Shown here: one piece after another, positions 30,201 through 38,127 of the stretch | Position numbering within the stretch: the first letter of the stretch is position 1 | How the letters are laid out: every line of letters starts with the position of its first letter | Notes under the pieces: generated by a model | What the model saw: only the letters and a program-made list of their open reading frames with translations | Told to the model about the DNA's origin: nothing | Databases searched by the model: none | Made by a program: the position numbers and the translations under genes | Source of the DNA: Ideonella sp. | GTDB lineage: Bacteria > Pseudomonadota > Gammaproteobacteria > Burkholderiales > Burkholderiaceae_C | Direction: 5' to 3' | NCBI RefSeq assembly: GCF_016702655.1 | Contig: NZ_JADJDO010000003.1 | Coordinates: forward strand, 308,113 to 372,112 | Length of the DNA stretch: 64,000 nucleotides

Positions 30201-30957
30201 GGCGCTGCTCAAGGACCGTCACGGCGTCATCGACGTCAACCTGCCCGTCAGCGGCACCCTGGAGGACCCGCAGTTCAGCCTCGGCCCGATCATCTGGCAG
30301 GTGATCGTCAACCTGATCGCCAAGGCGGCGACAGCGCCGTTCGCACTGCTTGCGGGCGGCGGCGGGCCCGACTTGAGCTCGGTTGCCTTCGTCCCCGGCA
30401 CCGCGCGCCCGGCCGACAGCGGAGCGGTCGTGATCGACAAGGTGGCCAAGGCTCTCGCCGACCGGCCGGCGCTGAAGATGACGGTCGTCGGCGAGGCCGA
30501 CCTGGATGCCGAGCGCGAGGCCTATCAGCGCGCGACGGTGGAGCAGCGCCTGCAGCAGGAGCAGCGGCGCGAACAGTTGCGCGCCTCGGGGGCGGCGTCT
30601 GCGGCCGGCGCCGGCGAACCCGTCCCCGCGCTGTCCGGTGCGGACCGCGCACGGCTCGTCAAAGTCGTCTATCGCGAGACCGACCTGCCCGACAAGCCGC
30701 GCAACCTGATCGGCCTGAAGGCCGACATCCCGCCCGACGAGATGGAAGCGCTGCTGCGCGCCAACGTCAGGGCCGGCCCGGAAGCGATGCGCGAACTTGC
30801 GTTGCAGCGTGGCCTGGCGGTGCGCGACGCGCTGCTCGCCAAGGGACTGCCCGGCGAGCGTCTCTTCGTCGGCGACCCGAAGGTGCGCGCAGGCGGCGCG
30901 CGAGCCGACGATCCGGCCTGGGCGCCCCAGGTCAAGCTGACCCTGGACACGCGATGA
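27241..30957 (+). CDS. DUF748/AsmA-like large envelope protein
   Basis: The 1,238-residue protein has an N-terminal membrane anchor near residues 6-28 and a long periplasmic part rich in beta strands with repeated LxIxGxxL-type segments, as in the AsmA/DUF748 group. The DUF748 region ends with the LLKDRHGVIDVNLPVSGTL segment, followed by FSLGPIIWQVI. The last 200 residues include a helical, Gln/Arg-rich part. Family members are thought to bridge the periplasm for lipid movement, but that is not shown for this group. GGAG precedes the ATG at 27241. Its stop overlaps the next start (ATGA). Confidence 0.85.
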   Translation: MRWTRRLLWTLAALLLLWASAWLAVPPIVKSQLQTRLGERLGRAVTLGDVGFNPWTLRLTISDLAIAGAPGSAASAPQFSLARLQIDADARSLLRLAPVVESLQIDGPRLRVARTGDGRYDIDDVLQRLAPKAGDAAGEPARFALYNLALRDGEVSFDDQPARRQHRLSALTLSLPFLSNLPSQVEIKVEPQLAFTLDGAQYDSAAKALPFAPSRNGSVNLRVAGLELGPYIAYLPESLPLRLQRGRVDAELAIAFAAPEQGEASVAISGKLDLRDLALAERSGAPLLALTQLSLGLKDVQPLAHKAAFGELRIAGLQLHMDRDAQGRLGLERLQQPAVAAPAGSEAPAWQASLDALAVSGARVLWNDAAVQPASAWVLDGVAASAQQLRWPAAAPMPFALQATLRPQSDPSVTFGLLSLQGQASDTAATARIELSALAIAAVAPYANAAQRVRVAGTGNARGELEWAARTDTSPMRLQLRLEEFAIDGLKLGEPQAGRATVRGDTLAAQRVQLNKVGLDLATQSVAIGSARLQRPELRLERGVDGIWNVMRLAGPTPLEESARPLARAAAEAAWQLRLDAFELDAGKLSIVDALPLPGSSGPPVRLGIAALKLGVRDLRLRDDRLVSTPQVRLSARVTDERPGRAREQPGQLEWRGRLGLAPLMLAGKARAERLPVDALQAYVTHPLGLRLERAEAGFQGDMVLRDDAAKGLQLDLNGDLLLSDLKLVSLERSGAGRITAADRELLSWQSLAVNGLAVAVRPGSLPKVAVRDATLSDFFARLVLTEAGELNLREVAPARAEAAAVTADAASAAPAAASAALPATAPFAGAKLPLELDFGGLRLAGGRVDYNDRFVTPNYSAALTDLNGSVGAFRSGHGEAATMRLSGRVAGTGLLEIEGRVKPNAVPRELDVRAKASEVELAPLSAYAGKYAGYAIERGKLSVEVRYQIDPQGKLEASHQVVLNQLTFGERVESPSATKLPVLLAVALLKDRHGVIDVNLPVSGTLEDPQFSLGPIIWQVIVNLIAKAATAPFALLAGGGGPDLSSVAFVPGTARPADSGAVVIDKVAKALADRPALKMTVVGEADLDAEREAYQRATVEQRLQQEQRREQLRASGAASAAGAGEPVPALSGADRARLVKVVYRETDLPDKPRNLIGLKADIPPDEMEALLRANVRAGPEAMRELALQRGLAVRDALLAKGLPGERLFVGDPKVRAGGARADDPAWAPQVKLTLDTR

Positions 30958-31901
30958 GCCCGCCCGCCATCGAGGCCCTGCCGCACGGCATCTTTGCGAT
31001 CGACACCGGGTTTCACCGGCCGCGCTTCGACGCTGCCTATCTGATGGTCGAGCGCGGACGTGCCGCGTTCATCGATACCGGCACCAACCACGGCGTGCCG
31101 CGTCTGCTCGACGCGCTGGCCGCGGCCGGGCTCGCGCGCGAAGCGGTGGACTGGTTGATCGTCAGCCATGTCCACCTCGACCATGCGGGCGGTGCGGGGC
31201 TGCTGATGCAGTCGTTGCCGAACGCGCGCCTCGTCGTGCATGCGCGCGGTGCGCGCCACATGATCGAACCGGGCGCTCTGTACGAGGGCGCGCGCGCGGT
31301 CTACGGCGACGCCGAAATGGAGCGCGCCTACGGCCGGCTCGTCGCGGTGCCCGAGGAGCGCGTGCTCGCGACACACGACGGCCTGACGCTCGAGCTTGCC
31401 GGACGGCCGCTGCACTTCATCGACACGCCCGGCCACGCGCGCCACCACCACGCGGTCTGGGACGCGCGCAGCCGCGGCTTCTTCAGCGGCGACACCTTCG
31501 GCTTGTCGTACCGCGAGTTCGACGTCGGCGGCCGGCCCTGGCTGCTGCCGACGACGACGCCGGTGCAGTTCGAGCCCGAGCCCTTGAAGGACTCGGTGCG
31601 GCGCATGCTCGGCTTCGATCCGCAATCCATGTACCTGACGCACTTCGGGCGCGTGGGCGACGTGGCGCGGCTCGGCGCAACGCTGATCGAGCAGATCGAC
31701 GCGATGGTGCAGGTCGCCCGAGGCTGCAGCGCGGCAAGCCCCCGCCACGCCGCGCTGCGCGACGGCATCGCGCGGCTCTATGTCCAGCGCCTGCGCGCGC
31801 ACGGCTGCACAATGCCGACGGCGCAGGCGCTCGACTTGCTCGAGATGGATCTCGAACTCAATGCGCAGGGCCTCGGCATCTGGCTCGACCGCGCGCGCTA
31901 G
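30954..31901 (+). CDS. metallo-beta-lactamase fold hydrolase
   Basis: The 315-residue protein has the metal motif SHVHLDHAGG near residues 65-74, a downstream ligand region in DTPGHARHHHAVW and the Asp in FFSGDTFG. It lacks a signal peptide, so it is probably cytoplasmic. Substrate is unknown; members may be thioesterases, lactonases or glyoxalase II-like. It is coupled to the DUF748 gene by an ATGA overlap and precedes three genes linked to glutathione chemistry. Confidence 0.88.
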   Translation: MSPPAIEALPHGIFAIDTGFHRPRFDAAYLMVERGRAAFIDTGTNHGVPRLLDALAAAGLAREAVDWLIVSHVHLDHAGGAGLLMQSLPNARLVVHARGARHMIEPGALYEGARAVYGDAEMERAYGRLVAVPEERVLATHDGLTLELAGRPLHFIDTPGHARHHHAVWDARSRGFFSGDTFGLSYREFDVGGRPWLLPTTTPVQFEPEPLKDSVRRMLGFDPQSMYLTHFGRVGDVARLGATLIEQIDAMVQVARGCSAASPRHAALRDGIARLYVQRLRAHGCTMPTAQALDLLEMDLELNAQGLGIWLDRAR

Positions 31902-31978
31902 ACTTGCACTGAAGTGCGACCGAGGAGCAAAGTGCGCTTCGACTTCGAGCGCCGGATGACTGCAGGAAGATTGACCGC

Positions 31979-32473
31979 ATGACTCAAGCCGACGCGAATT
32001 CGTCCAGCGCGCTGACCGGCGGATGCCTGTGCGGCGCGGTGCGCTACCGCGCGACGCCGGATCACCGCGATGGCTACTACTGCCATTGCCGGATGTGCCA
32101 GTTGGCGTTCGGCAACACGCGCGCGGCCTTCATCAACCTGCGCAAGGACGAGGTGCAGTGGCTGACGCCGCCACCGGCGAGCTATGCGTCGTCGAAGCTC
32201 GCGCGCCGCGGGTTCTGCGCGAACTGCGGCACGCCGCTTTCGTTCGAGTACTTGGGCAGCGAGCGCATGGACCTGTCGGTCGGCAGCCTCGACGACCCCG
32301 GCGCCGTCAAGCCAGCCTCGCATTTCGCGGTCGAGTCGCGCATTGCCGCCTGGCACGTCGACGACGGCCTGCCCGAGCAGCGCCTCGACGCGTACGAGCC
32401 GCTGCTGAAGCGCTGGCGCGACGCCTATGGCGAAGCTGCCACCCCCGGCATCGACACGGTTCGCGGGGCGTGA
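31979..32473 (+). CDS. GFA family (CENP-V/GFA domain) protein
   Basis: The 164-residue protein has the zinc-binding cysteines of the GFA family: C16 and C18 (GGCLCGAVRY), C35, C37 and C40 (CHCRMC), and C80 and C83 (FCANCGTPL). The founding member was described as a glutathione-dependent formaldehyde-activating enzyme, but most members have no proven activity. GGAAGA lies 5 bases before the ATG. Confidence 0.9.
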   Translation: MTQADANSSSALTGGCLCGAVRYRATPDHRDGYYCHCRMCQLAFGNTRAAFINLRKDEVQWLTPPPASYASSKLARRGFCANCGTPLSFEYLGSERMDLSVGSLDDPGAVKPASHFAVESRIAAWHVDDGLPEQRLDAYEPLLKRWRDAYGEAATPGIDTVRGA

Positions 32474-32542
32474 CAGTGCCGCTTGGCGCGACGCACAGAC
32501 GAGCCGCATCATTCTCGAAACGCCGAAGGCAAGGGACAAGCG

Positions 32543-32929
32543 ATGAGACTGCTCCACACCATGTTGCGCGTCGGCGACCTGCAGCGCTCGATCGACTTCT
32601 ACACCCGCGTGCTGGGCATGCAGTTGCTGCGCACGACCGAGAGGCCGGAGCAGAAGTACTCGCTGGCCTTCGTCGGCTACGGGCGCAATCCGGAGCACGC
32701 CGAAATCGAGCTGACCTACAACCACGGTGTCGACCACTACGAACTCGGCACCGCGTTCGGCCACCTTGCGCTCGAGGTGCCTGACGCCGCCGCGGCCTGC
32801 GAGCGCATCCGCGCCGCGGGCGGCGCCGTCACGCGCGAGGCCGGGCCGGTGCAGGGCGGATCGACGGTGATCGCCTTCGTCGTCGACCCGGACGGCTACA
32901 AGATCGAGCTCATCGAACGCCGGAACTGA
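32543..32929 (+). CDS. gloA: lactoylglutathione lyase (glyoxalase I)
   Basis: This 128-residue VOC-fold enzyme has all four expected metal ligands: H5, E56, H74 and E122. Length and the start MRLLHTMLRVGDLQ match the bacterial nickel-type GloA. It isomerises the glutathione hemithioacetal of methylglyoxal to S-lactoylglutathione. It lies between the GFA and ChaC genes. Confidence 0.95.
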   Translation: MRLLHTMLRVGDLQRSIDFYTRVLGMQLLRTTERPEQKYSLAFVGYGRNPEHAEIELTYNHGVDHYELGTAFGHLALEVPDAAAACERIRAAGGAVTREAGPVQGGSTVIAFVVDPDGYKIELIERRN

Positions 32930-32935
32930 AGGCCG

Positions 32936-33541
32936 ATGCCAGAGCCGCGCCTGCACGTCGTGCGCGACCCGGCCGTGGCGCTGGCCAGGGCCCATGCCGA
33001 GTGGGGCGGGCGCGGCGACCTGTGGGTCTTTGGCTACGCGTCGCTGATCTGGCGCCCGGAGTTCGTCTCGATCGAGCGCCGGCTTGCGCAGGTGCACGGC
33101 TATCACCGCGCGCTCGAGATGCGCTCGCGCGTGAACCGCGGCACGCCCGAGCGCCCGGGCCTCGTCTTCGCGCTGCTCTCGGGCGGCTCCTGCCATGGGC
33201 TGGCATATCGCATCGCGCGCCGGCGCGTCGAGCATGAACTGCCGCGGCTGTGGGCACGCGAGATGCCGAGTGCGGTCTACGACGCGCGCTGGCTGCCCTG
33301 CCGGACCGCGCAGGGCCCGGTGCGCGCGCTGGCTTTCACGCTCAGCCGGCGCAGCCCGAACTACACCGGCGCGCTGACCGACGCCGAACTGCTTGCGGTC
33401 CTGCGCCATGCGCGCGGACGCTACGGCACGACGCTGGCCTACCTGCTCGAGACCGCAGCCGGGTTGGCCGCGCACGGCATCCGCGACCGGCGAATTGAGC
33501 GTCTCGTCGCGCTCGCGCGGCGCCACGCGCTGGCGCCGTGA
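32936..33541 (+). CDS. chaC: ChaC-type gamma-glutamylcyclotransferase
   Basis: The 201-residue protein matches glutathione-specific gamma-glutamylcyclotransferases. The substrate loop VFGYASLIWRP is at 31-41, and E109 in AREMPSAVYD is the likely catalytic glutamate. Such enzymes split glutathione into 5-oxoproline and Cys-Gly. The start lies 6 bp after the gloA stop, so the genes are very likely co-transcribed. Confidence 0.9.
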   Translation: MPEPRLHVVRDPAVALARAHAEWGGRGDLWVFGYASLIWRPEFVSIERRLAQVHGYHRALEMRSRVNRGTPERPGLVFALLSGGSCHGLAYRIARRRVEHELPRLWAREMPSAVYDARWLPCRTAQGPVRALAFTLSRRSPNYTGALTDAELLAVLRHARGRYGTTLAYLLETAAGLAAHGIRDRRIERLVALARRHALAP

Positions 33542-33554
33542 GCGGCGGCACGGT

Positions 33555-34178
33555 TCAGGCCGGCGGTGAAAGGCGGGCGCCAGGCAAGGCACCCGAGCGC
33601 ACGCCGTTCAGGTCGGCTTCGGTGTCGATGTCGATCAGCACGCCAGGGTCGTCGACCTCCACGCCGTGCGCGGGGTAGCGTGCGATCAGCCGGCGTGCGC
33701 CTTCGTCGCCTTCGAGCTTCACCAGTTCGGAGTACAGCTCGGCGGAAAAGCCGACCGGGTGCCCGCGCTGACCGCGATGCTGGGCATAGACGATCGTGTG
33801 ATGGCGCAGCTCGCGCGCCATCGTCTGCAGCGTGGTGGGCTGGATCATCGGCATGTCGCCGGGCAGGATCAGCCAGCCCGCGGCGTCGGGGCGCGCGCCG
33901 ACGCCCGAGGCGATCGAGTAGCCCATGCCCAGCGGTTCTGGCCCCGGCGTTCCGACCTCGGGCAGGACGACGATGTCGCGTGCCGCGACGGCGAGACGCG
34001 CGGCCTCGGCCGTTGCCGCGGTCGCGACGACGACCATCGGCAGGCGGCTGGCCAGCACGTGGCGCAGGGTCGTGCCGATCACGCTCGAGTCGCCGAGGCG
34101 CTGCTCGAGCTTGTGCGCCGGCCCGCGAAACCGCGTTCCGCGGCCGGCCGCCAGCACGACTACCACTGGTCCCGACAT
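33555..34178 (-). CDS. MobA/MocA-like nucleotidyltransferase
   Basis: This 207-residue NTP transferase has the nucleotide-binding start VVVLAAGRGTRF at residues 5-16 and LPGDMPMI near the middle. It resembles MocA/CoxC-type molybdenum cofactor cytidylyltransferases, which make the cytosine dinucleotide form used by xanthine oxidase-family enzymes such as CoxL. The ATG was chosen because GGAGGT precedes it. It is convergent with chaC. The cox-like cluster lies 24 kb away, so a functional tie is inferred only. Confidence 0.8.
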   Translation of the reverse strand: MSGPVVVVLAAGRGTRFRGPAHKLEQRLGDSSVIGTTLRHVLASRLPMVVVATAATAEAARLAVAARDIVVLPEVGTPGPEPLGMGYSIASGVGARPDAAGWLILPGDMPMIQPTTLQTMARELRHHTIVYAQHRGQRGHPVGFSAELYSELVKLEGDEGARRLIARYPAHGVEVDDPGVLIDIDTEADLNGVRSGALPGARLSPPA

Positions 34179-34342
34179 CACGACCTCCGCCGGCTGGTCG
34201 CACCCCCTGTCGCGCCCCAGCCCGCCCATTGTTGTTGTTGACCCGAGGATGGAAGCTCGCCCGCCTCGGGGCTAGTGGGGCCTCTACTTAGGGCCTTGCC
34301 CTAGACGTGACGCCGTGTAACGTCGCCGGGCGGCGCACTTCC

Positions 34343-34348
34343 TATACT
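34343..34348 (+). promoter_or_regulatory. putative -10 box for pdxH
   Basis: TATACT ends 6 bp before the pdxH ATG, which would place the transcription start at or next to the start codon. No ribosome binding site is visible before the ATG, so a leaderless mRNA is possible. Confidence 0.4.
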
Positions 34349-34354
34349 GCGTGC

Positions 34355-34993
34355 ATGGGCCAGAGCATTTCCGACCTGCGCAAGAGCTACGAGCGCGATG
34401 AACTCGACGAGGTGCGCAGCCACGCCGATCCGCTGCGCCAGTTCGGGCAGTGGATGGACGAGGCGATCGCCGCCGAGATCCCCGAACCGACGGCGATGAC
34501 GGTGGCCACCGTCGCCGCGTCGGGGCGCCCGTCGACGCGCGTCGTGCTGCTCAAGGGCTACGACGCGCGGGGCCTGGTCTGGTACACCAACTACCAGAGC
34601 CGCAAGGGGCGCGAGCTCGCCGCCAACCCGTTTGCCGCGCTCCAGTTCCACTGGGTCGAGCTCGAGCGCGTGGTCCGGATCGAGGGCCGCGTGGAGCGCG
34701 TCGGTGATGCAGAGTCGGATGCCTACTTCGCGTCGCGGCCGCTGGACTCGCGCATCGGCGCCTGGGCCTCGCCGCAGAGCGAGGTGATCGCCTCGCGCGC
34801 AGTGCTGGTGGCCAACGCGGCGCGGATGGCAGCGCGCCATCTGCTGCACCCGCCGCGCCCGCCGCATTGGGGCGGCTTCAGGCTCACGCCCGACGCCTGG
34901 GAGTTCTGGCAGGGGCGCAAGTCGCGCCTGCACGACCGCCTGCGCTATCGCCTCGACGCCGGCGCCTGGGTGCGCGAACGGCTCGCGCCTTGA
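34355..34993 (+). CDS. pdxH: pyridoxine/pyridoxamine 5'-phosphate oxidase
   Basis: This 212-residue FMN enzyme makes pyridoxal 5'-phosphate. Visible family segments are SRKGRELAANPFAALQFHW (FMN and substrate binding), ASPQSEVI and the C-terminal signature WEFWQGRKSRLHDR. The start MGQSISDLRKSYERDELDE is typical. It probably ends at the hairpin that follows. Confidence 0.97.
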   Translation: MGQSISDLRKSYERDELDEVRSHADPLRQFGQWMDEAIAAEIPEPTAMTVATVAASGRPSTRVVLLKGYDARGLVWYTNYQSRKGRELAANPFAALQFHWVELERVVRIEGRVERVGDAESDAYFASRPLDSRIGAWASPQSEVIASRAVLVANAARMAARHLLHPPRPPHWGGFRLTPDAWEFWQGRKSRLHDRLRYRLDAGAWVRERLAP

Positions 34994-34995
34994 GA

Positions 34996-35017
34996 TGACC
35001 GCCCCGATGGGCGGTCA
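34996..35017 (+). terminator. hairpin after pdxH
   Basis: A 9-bp perfect stem TGACCGCCC/GGGCGGTCA with the loop CGAT begins 2 bp after the pdxH stop. There is no T run, so it may act as a weak or bidirectional terminator with msrA, which converges on it. Confidence 0.55.
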
Positions 35018-35056
35018 GTCCGCTGGGTGCGGCCGGGCGCGCGACTGAGGCGGGCA

Positions 35057-35611
35057 TCAGGCCGGGGTGGTTCTGACGCGGCTCGCAAAGGTGCGCCGGA
35101 ACTTCTCGACCTTGGGTGCGACGACCATCGCGCAATAGCCCTGGCCGGGGTGGTTCTCGAAGTAGTGCTGGTGGTAGTCCTCGGCGCGGCTGTAATTGGC
35201 AAGCGGCAGGAGTTCGGTGACGACGGGCTGACGGACCAGGCCGCTGGCCGCGACCTCGGCCAGCACCTCGCGCGCCACGGCCTGCTGCGCCGGGGTCTCG
35301 AAGTAGATGCCCGAGCGATACTGGCTGCCGACATCGGCGCCCTGGCGGTTCAAGGTCGTCGGGTCGTGGATCACGAAGAAGATCTCGAGCAGGTCGCGCA
35401 GCGCGATCCGGGCCGGATCGAAGCTCACCCGTACCACCTCGGCGTGCCCGGTGTCGCCGCCGCAGACCTGTTCATAGGTCGGCGCCGGCACATGGCCGTT
35501 GGCGTAGCCCGACTCGACCGCCGTCACGCCGTCGACGAGGGTGTACACCGCCTCCAGGCACCAGAAGCAGCCGCCGCCGAGCGTGATGGTCTCGATGCAG
35601 GGTGAAGTCAT
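35057..35611 (-). CDS. msrA: peptide methionine sulfoxide reductase A
   Basis: The 184-residue protein has the catalytic motif GGGCFWCLE, with the reactive C15 and a resolving candidate C18. It reduces the S form of methionine sulfoxide. The ATG gives the usual MsrA start (CIETITLGGGCFWC). The frame is open upstream but only through the intergenic terminator region, so the extension was rejected. Confidence 0.96.
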   Translation of the reverse strand: MTSPCIETITLGGGCFWCLEAVYTLVDGVTAVESGYANGHVPAPTYEQVCGGDTGHAEVVRVSFDPARIALRDLLEIFFVIHDPTTLNRQGADVGSQYRSGIYFETPAQQAVAREVLAEVAASGLVRQPVVTELLPLANYSRAEDYHQHYFENHPGQGYCAMVVAPKVEKFRRTFASRVRTTPA

Positions 35612-35674
35612 GCCGCGCTCCTGTGTTCGAAGGTGGGTTCGAGTCCGGACGCCGACTGTAGCGGCGGCAGCGGC

Positions 35675-35708
35675 AAAACAAAACCCGCCGGGCTTGCGCC
35701 GGGCGGGT
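35675..35708 (-). terminator. intrinsic terminator of the rpmB-rpmG operon
   Basis: On the minus strand a GC-rich stem (ACCCGCC and GGC arms on the plus strand at 35683-35693, partner arms at 35698-35708, one G-G mismatch, loop TTGC) is followed at once by TTTTGTTTT. This is a textbook Rho-independent terminator 49 bp after the rpmG stop. Confidence 0.85.
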
Positions 35709-35732
35709 ATTGGGGTGCGCTCGGAAGGTGGG

Positions 35733-35755
35733 CCTGTCCTGAGCCTGTCCAAGGG
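35733..35755. repeat. REP-like half element
   Basis: The stretch begins CCTGTCCTGAGCCTGTCC and then AAGGG. It matches the arm of a short intergenic palindromic repeat very common in betaproteobacteria (CCTGAGCCTGTCGAAGG type). The second arm is missing here. Confidence 0.55.
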
Positions 35756-35756
35756 C

Positions 35757-35924
35757 TTAGCGCAGCTTGGTTTCCTTGTAGCTCACATGCTTGCGCGCCT
35801 TGGGGTCGAACTTCATCATCTCGAGCTTCTCGGGCGTGGTCTTCTTGTTCTTGTCGGTGGTATAGAAGTGCCCCGTACCGGCCGAGGACTCCAGCTTGAT
35901 CTTCTCGCGTCCGCCTTTTGCCAT
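35757..35924 (-). CDS. rpmG: 50S ribosomal protein L33
   Basis: Reading the minus strand from the ATG at 35924 gives 55 residues starting MAKGGREKIKLESSAGTGHF and ending KHVSYKETKLR, a full-length bL33. It lacks the CxxC zinc pairs, so it is the zinc-independent form. It follows rpmB by 18 bp, the usual rpmB-rpmG operon. Confidence 0.97.
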   Translation of the reverse strand: MAKGGREKIKLESSAGTGHFYTTDKNKKTTPEKLEMMKFDPKARKHVSYKETKLR

Positions 35925-35942
35925 GATCGGTTCTCCCCGGAA

Positions 35943-36176
35943 TCAGATTTCGCCGCGGGCGCGCAGGTCGGCGACGACCTTCTCGATGCCCACCTTGTCG
36001 ATCAGCCGCAGCGCCGCGCTGCTGATGCGCAGCCGCACCCAGCGGTTCTCGGCCTCGAGCCAGAACCTGCGGTACTGCAGGTTGGGCAGGAAGCGGCGCT
36101 TCGTGCGGTTGTTGGCGTGGGACACCTTGTTGCCCACGATCGGGCCCTTGCCCGTGACCTGACAGACGCGTGCCAT
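35943..36176 (-). CDS. rpmB: 50S ribosomal protein L28
   Basis: The 77-residue protein matches bL28 (MARVCQVTGKGPIVGNKVSH, RWVRLRISSAALRLIDK). It lacks the zinc-binding cysteine pairs of the C+ form; only Cys5 is present. GGAG lies before the ATG. It is the first gene of rpmB-rpmG. Confidence 0.97.
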   Translation of the reverse strand: MARVCQVTGKGPIVGNKVSHANNRTKRRFLPNLQYRRFWLEAENRWVRLRISSAALRLIDKVGIEKVVADLRARGEI

Positions 36177-36281
36177 GACGCTTCTCCGTTTATCTTGAAT
36201 GATTGCAGGGTGCCTGCCGGTGGCCTTCCGCCGGCGGCAAAACCTGAAATTATACTCCGCAAAAACGCTACCTTCCTGCGC

Positions 36282-37238
36282 TCACTCCTGCTCCAGGAAG
36301 CGTTGCGCATCGAGCGCGGCCATGCAGCCCGTGCCGGCACTCGTGATCGCCTGGCGGTAGACGTGATCCTGGACGTCGCCGGCAGCAAACACGCCGGCCA
36401 CGCTCGTCATCGTCGCCAGCCCCGACATCCCGCCGCGCGTGATGATGTAGCCGTCTTTCATCTCCAGCTGGCCCTTGAAGAGCTCGGTGTTGGGCTGGTG
36501 GCCGATGGCGATGAAGCAGCCCTTGACGGCAAGCTCGCGCGTTGCACCATCCTGCGTGCCGCGCAGGCGCACGCCGGTCACGCCGCTGGCGTCGCCGAGC
36601 ACTTCGTCGAGCGTCTGCCACAGGTGCAGTTCGATCGCGCCGGCAGCGACCCTGGCATTGAGCTTGTCGACCATGATCGGCTCGGCGCGGAACTTGTCGC
36701 GCCGGTGGATCAGGTGCACCTTGGACGCGATGTTGGCGAGGTAGAGCGCTTCCTCGACCGCGGTGTTGCCCCCGCCGACGACGCACACCGTGTCGCCGCG
36801 GTAGAAGAAGCCGTCACAGGTGGCGCAGCCGCTGACGCCGCGTCCCATGAAGGCTTCTTCCGAAGGCAGGCCAAGGTACTTCGCACTCGCGCCGGTGGCG
36901 ATCACGAGCGCGTCGCAGGTATAGGCGCCCGAGTCGCCGCCGAGGCTGAAAGGCCGGCGCGAGAGGTCGACGGCGTTGATGTGGTCGAAGACGATCTTCG
37001 TTTCGAAGCGCTCGGCATGTTGCTGGAAGCGCTGCATCAGCTCGGGCCCTTGCACGCCCATCACGTCGGCAGGCCAGTTGTCGACCTCCGTGGTCGTCAT
37101 CAGTTGCCCACCTTGGGCCATGCCGGTCACGAGCACCGGGGCGAGGTTGGCGCGCGCGGCGTAGATCGCGGCGGTGTAGCCGGCCGGGCCGGAGCCGAGG
37201 ATGAGCAAGCGGGCGTGTTGCGGGGCAGGGTTGGACAT
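36282..37238 (-). CDS. trxB: thioredoxin reductase
   Basis: This 318-residue flavoprotein has the FAD motif GSGPAGYTAAIYAARA near residues 16-31, the redox pair C138/C141 (CATCDGFFY), the NADPH motif VVGGGNTAVEEAL and the C-terminal FAADVQDHVYRQ-type segment (here FAAGDVQDHVYRQ). It reduces thioredoxin with NADPH. It is divergent from the Crp/Fnr gene; trxB next to ftsK-lolA is a conserved betaproteobacterial neighbourhood. Confidence 0.97.
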   Translation of the reverse strand: MSNPAPQHARLLILGSGPAGYTAAIYAARANLAPVLVTGMAQGGQLMTTTEVDNWPADVMGVQGPELMQRFQQHAERFETKIVFDHINAVDLSRRPFSLGGDSGAYTCDALVIATGASAKYLGLPSEEAFMGRGVSGCATCDGFFYRGDTVCVVGGGNTAVEEALYLANIASKVHLIHRRDKFRAEPIMVDKLNARVAAGAIELHLWQTLDEVLGDASGVTGVRLRGTQDGATRELAVKGCFIAIGHQPNTELFKGQLEMKDGYIITRGGMSGLATMTSVAGVFAAGDVQDHVYRQAITSAGTGCMAALDAQRFLEQE

Positions 37239-37387
37239 GGCGTCGGGGCTGGAGTGTGGAGCGAACGAGACAGATGCGCGCGCGCCCGGTAGCGAGGGGG
37301 CCGCTTTCCAGTGACGGCGGGGCGGTCCACGGTGACAATCGCGCGATTGTAGGGAACGTGAACTTTCGCACGCAGGAGAACCACCTC

Positions 37388-38056
37388 ATGACCATGCTGT
37401 CCAGCCTCGACCTGATCCGGCGCGTGCCGCTGTTTTCGATGCTGACCAACGACCAGGCGCAGGGCATTGCCGACAGCGTGGTCAAGAAGCGCTTCCGGCG
37501 CGGCGAGATCATCGTCGAGCACGGCCGCAAGTCCAATGCGCTATTCATCCTGCTCAATGGGCGCGCGCGCGTGCTGACTGCAGATTCGCGCGGGCGCGAG
37601 GTTATCCTGGCGGTCCTGCAGCCGGGCGACTACGTCGGCGAGATGAGCCTGATCGACGACGCCCCGCATTCGGCGACGGTGCGTGCCGAGGTGCAGACCG
37701 ACATGCTGGTGCTCGGCCGCGCCGAGTTCTCGCGCTGCCTGCCCGACAGTTCGAGCCTGGCCTACGCGATCATGCACGGCCTGGTGCAGCGGCTGCGCGC
37801 CGCGGACCGGCAGATCGAGTCGCTCGCACTGCTCGACGTCTACGGCCGCGTCGCCCGCGCGCTGCTCGAAATGGCCGAGACCGACGGCGAGCGCAAGATC
37901 ATCCGCAACAAGGTCTCGCGCCAGGACCTGGCCAAGGTCGTCGGCGCGTCGCGCGAGATGGTCAGCCGGGTCATGAAGGACCTCGAGGAGCGCGGCATGA
38001 TCGAGACGCTCGAGACCGGCTCGGTCGTGCTCAAGCAGCGCTTGAGCGGCGACTGA
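37388..38056 (+). CDS. Crp/Fnr-family transcription regulator
   Basis: The 222-residue protein has a cyclic-nucleotide-binding-like domain near residues 15-125 (PGDYVGEMSLIDDAPHSATVRA) and a winged HTH near 165-215 (SRQDLAKVVGASREMVSRVMKDL). It has no N-terminal FNR cysteine cluster, so it is not an FNR-type oxygen sensor. The phosphate-binding Arg-Ser-Ala of cAMP-binding CRP is replaced by HSAT, so ligand binding is uncertain. AGGAG precedes the ATG. It lies 71 bp before ftsK. Confidence 0.9.
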   Translation: MTMLSSLDLIRRVPLFSMLTNDQAQGIADSVVKKRFRRGEIIVEHGRKSNALFILLNGRARVLTADSRGREVILAVLQPGDYVGEMSLIDDAPHSATVRAEVQTDMLVLGRAEFSRCLPDSSSLAYAIMHGLVQRLRAADRQIESLALLDVYGRVARALLEMAETDGERKIIRNKVSRQDLAKVVGASREMVSRVMKDLEERGMIETLETGSVVLKQRLSGD

Positions 38057-38127
38057 GGGCCAGGGGCCCGGGGCCCGGAGCGACCCGCCGAGGACTGAAG
38101 GGGCGCCGCTTCGGCCACAATGCGCGG

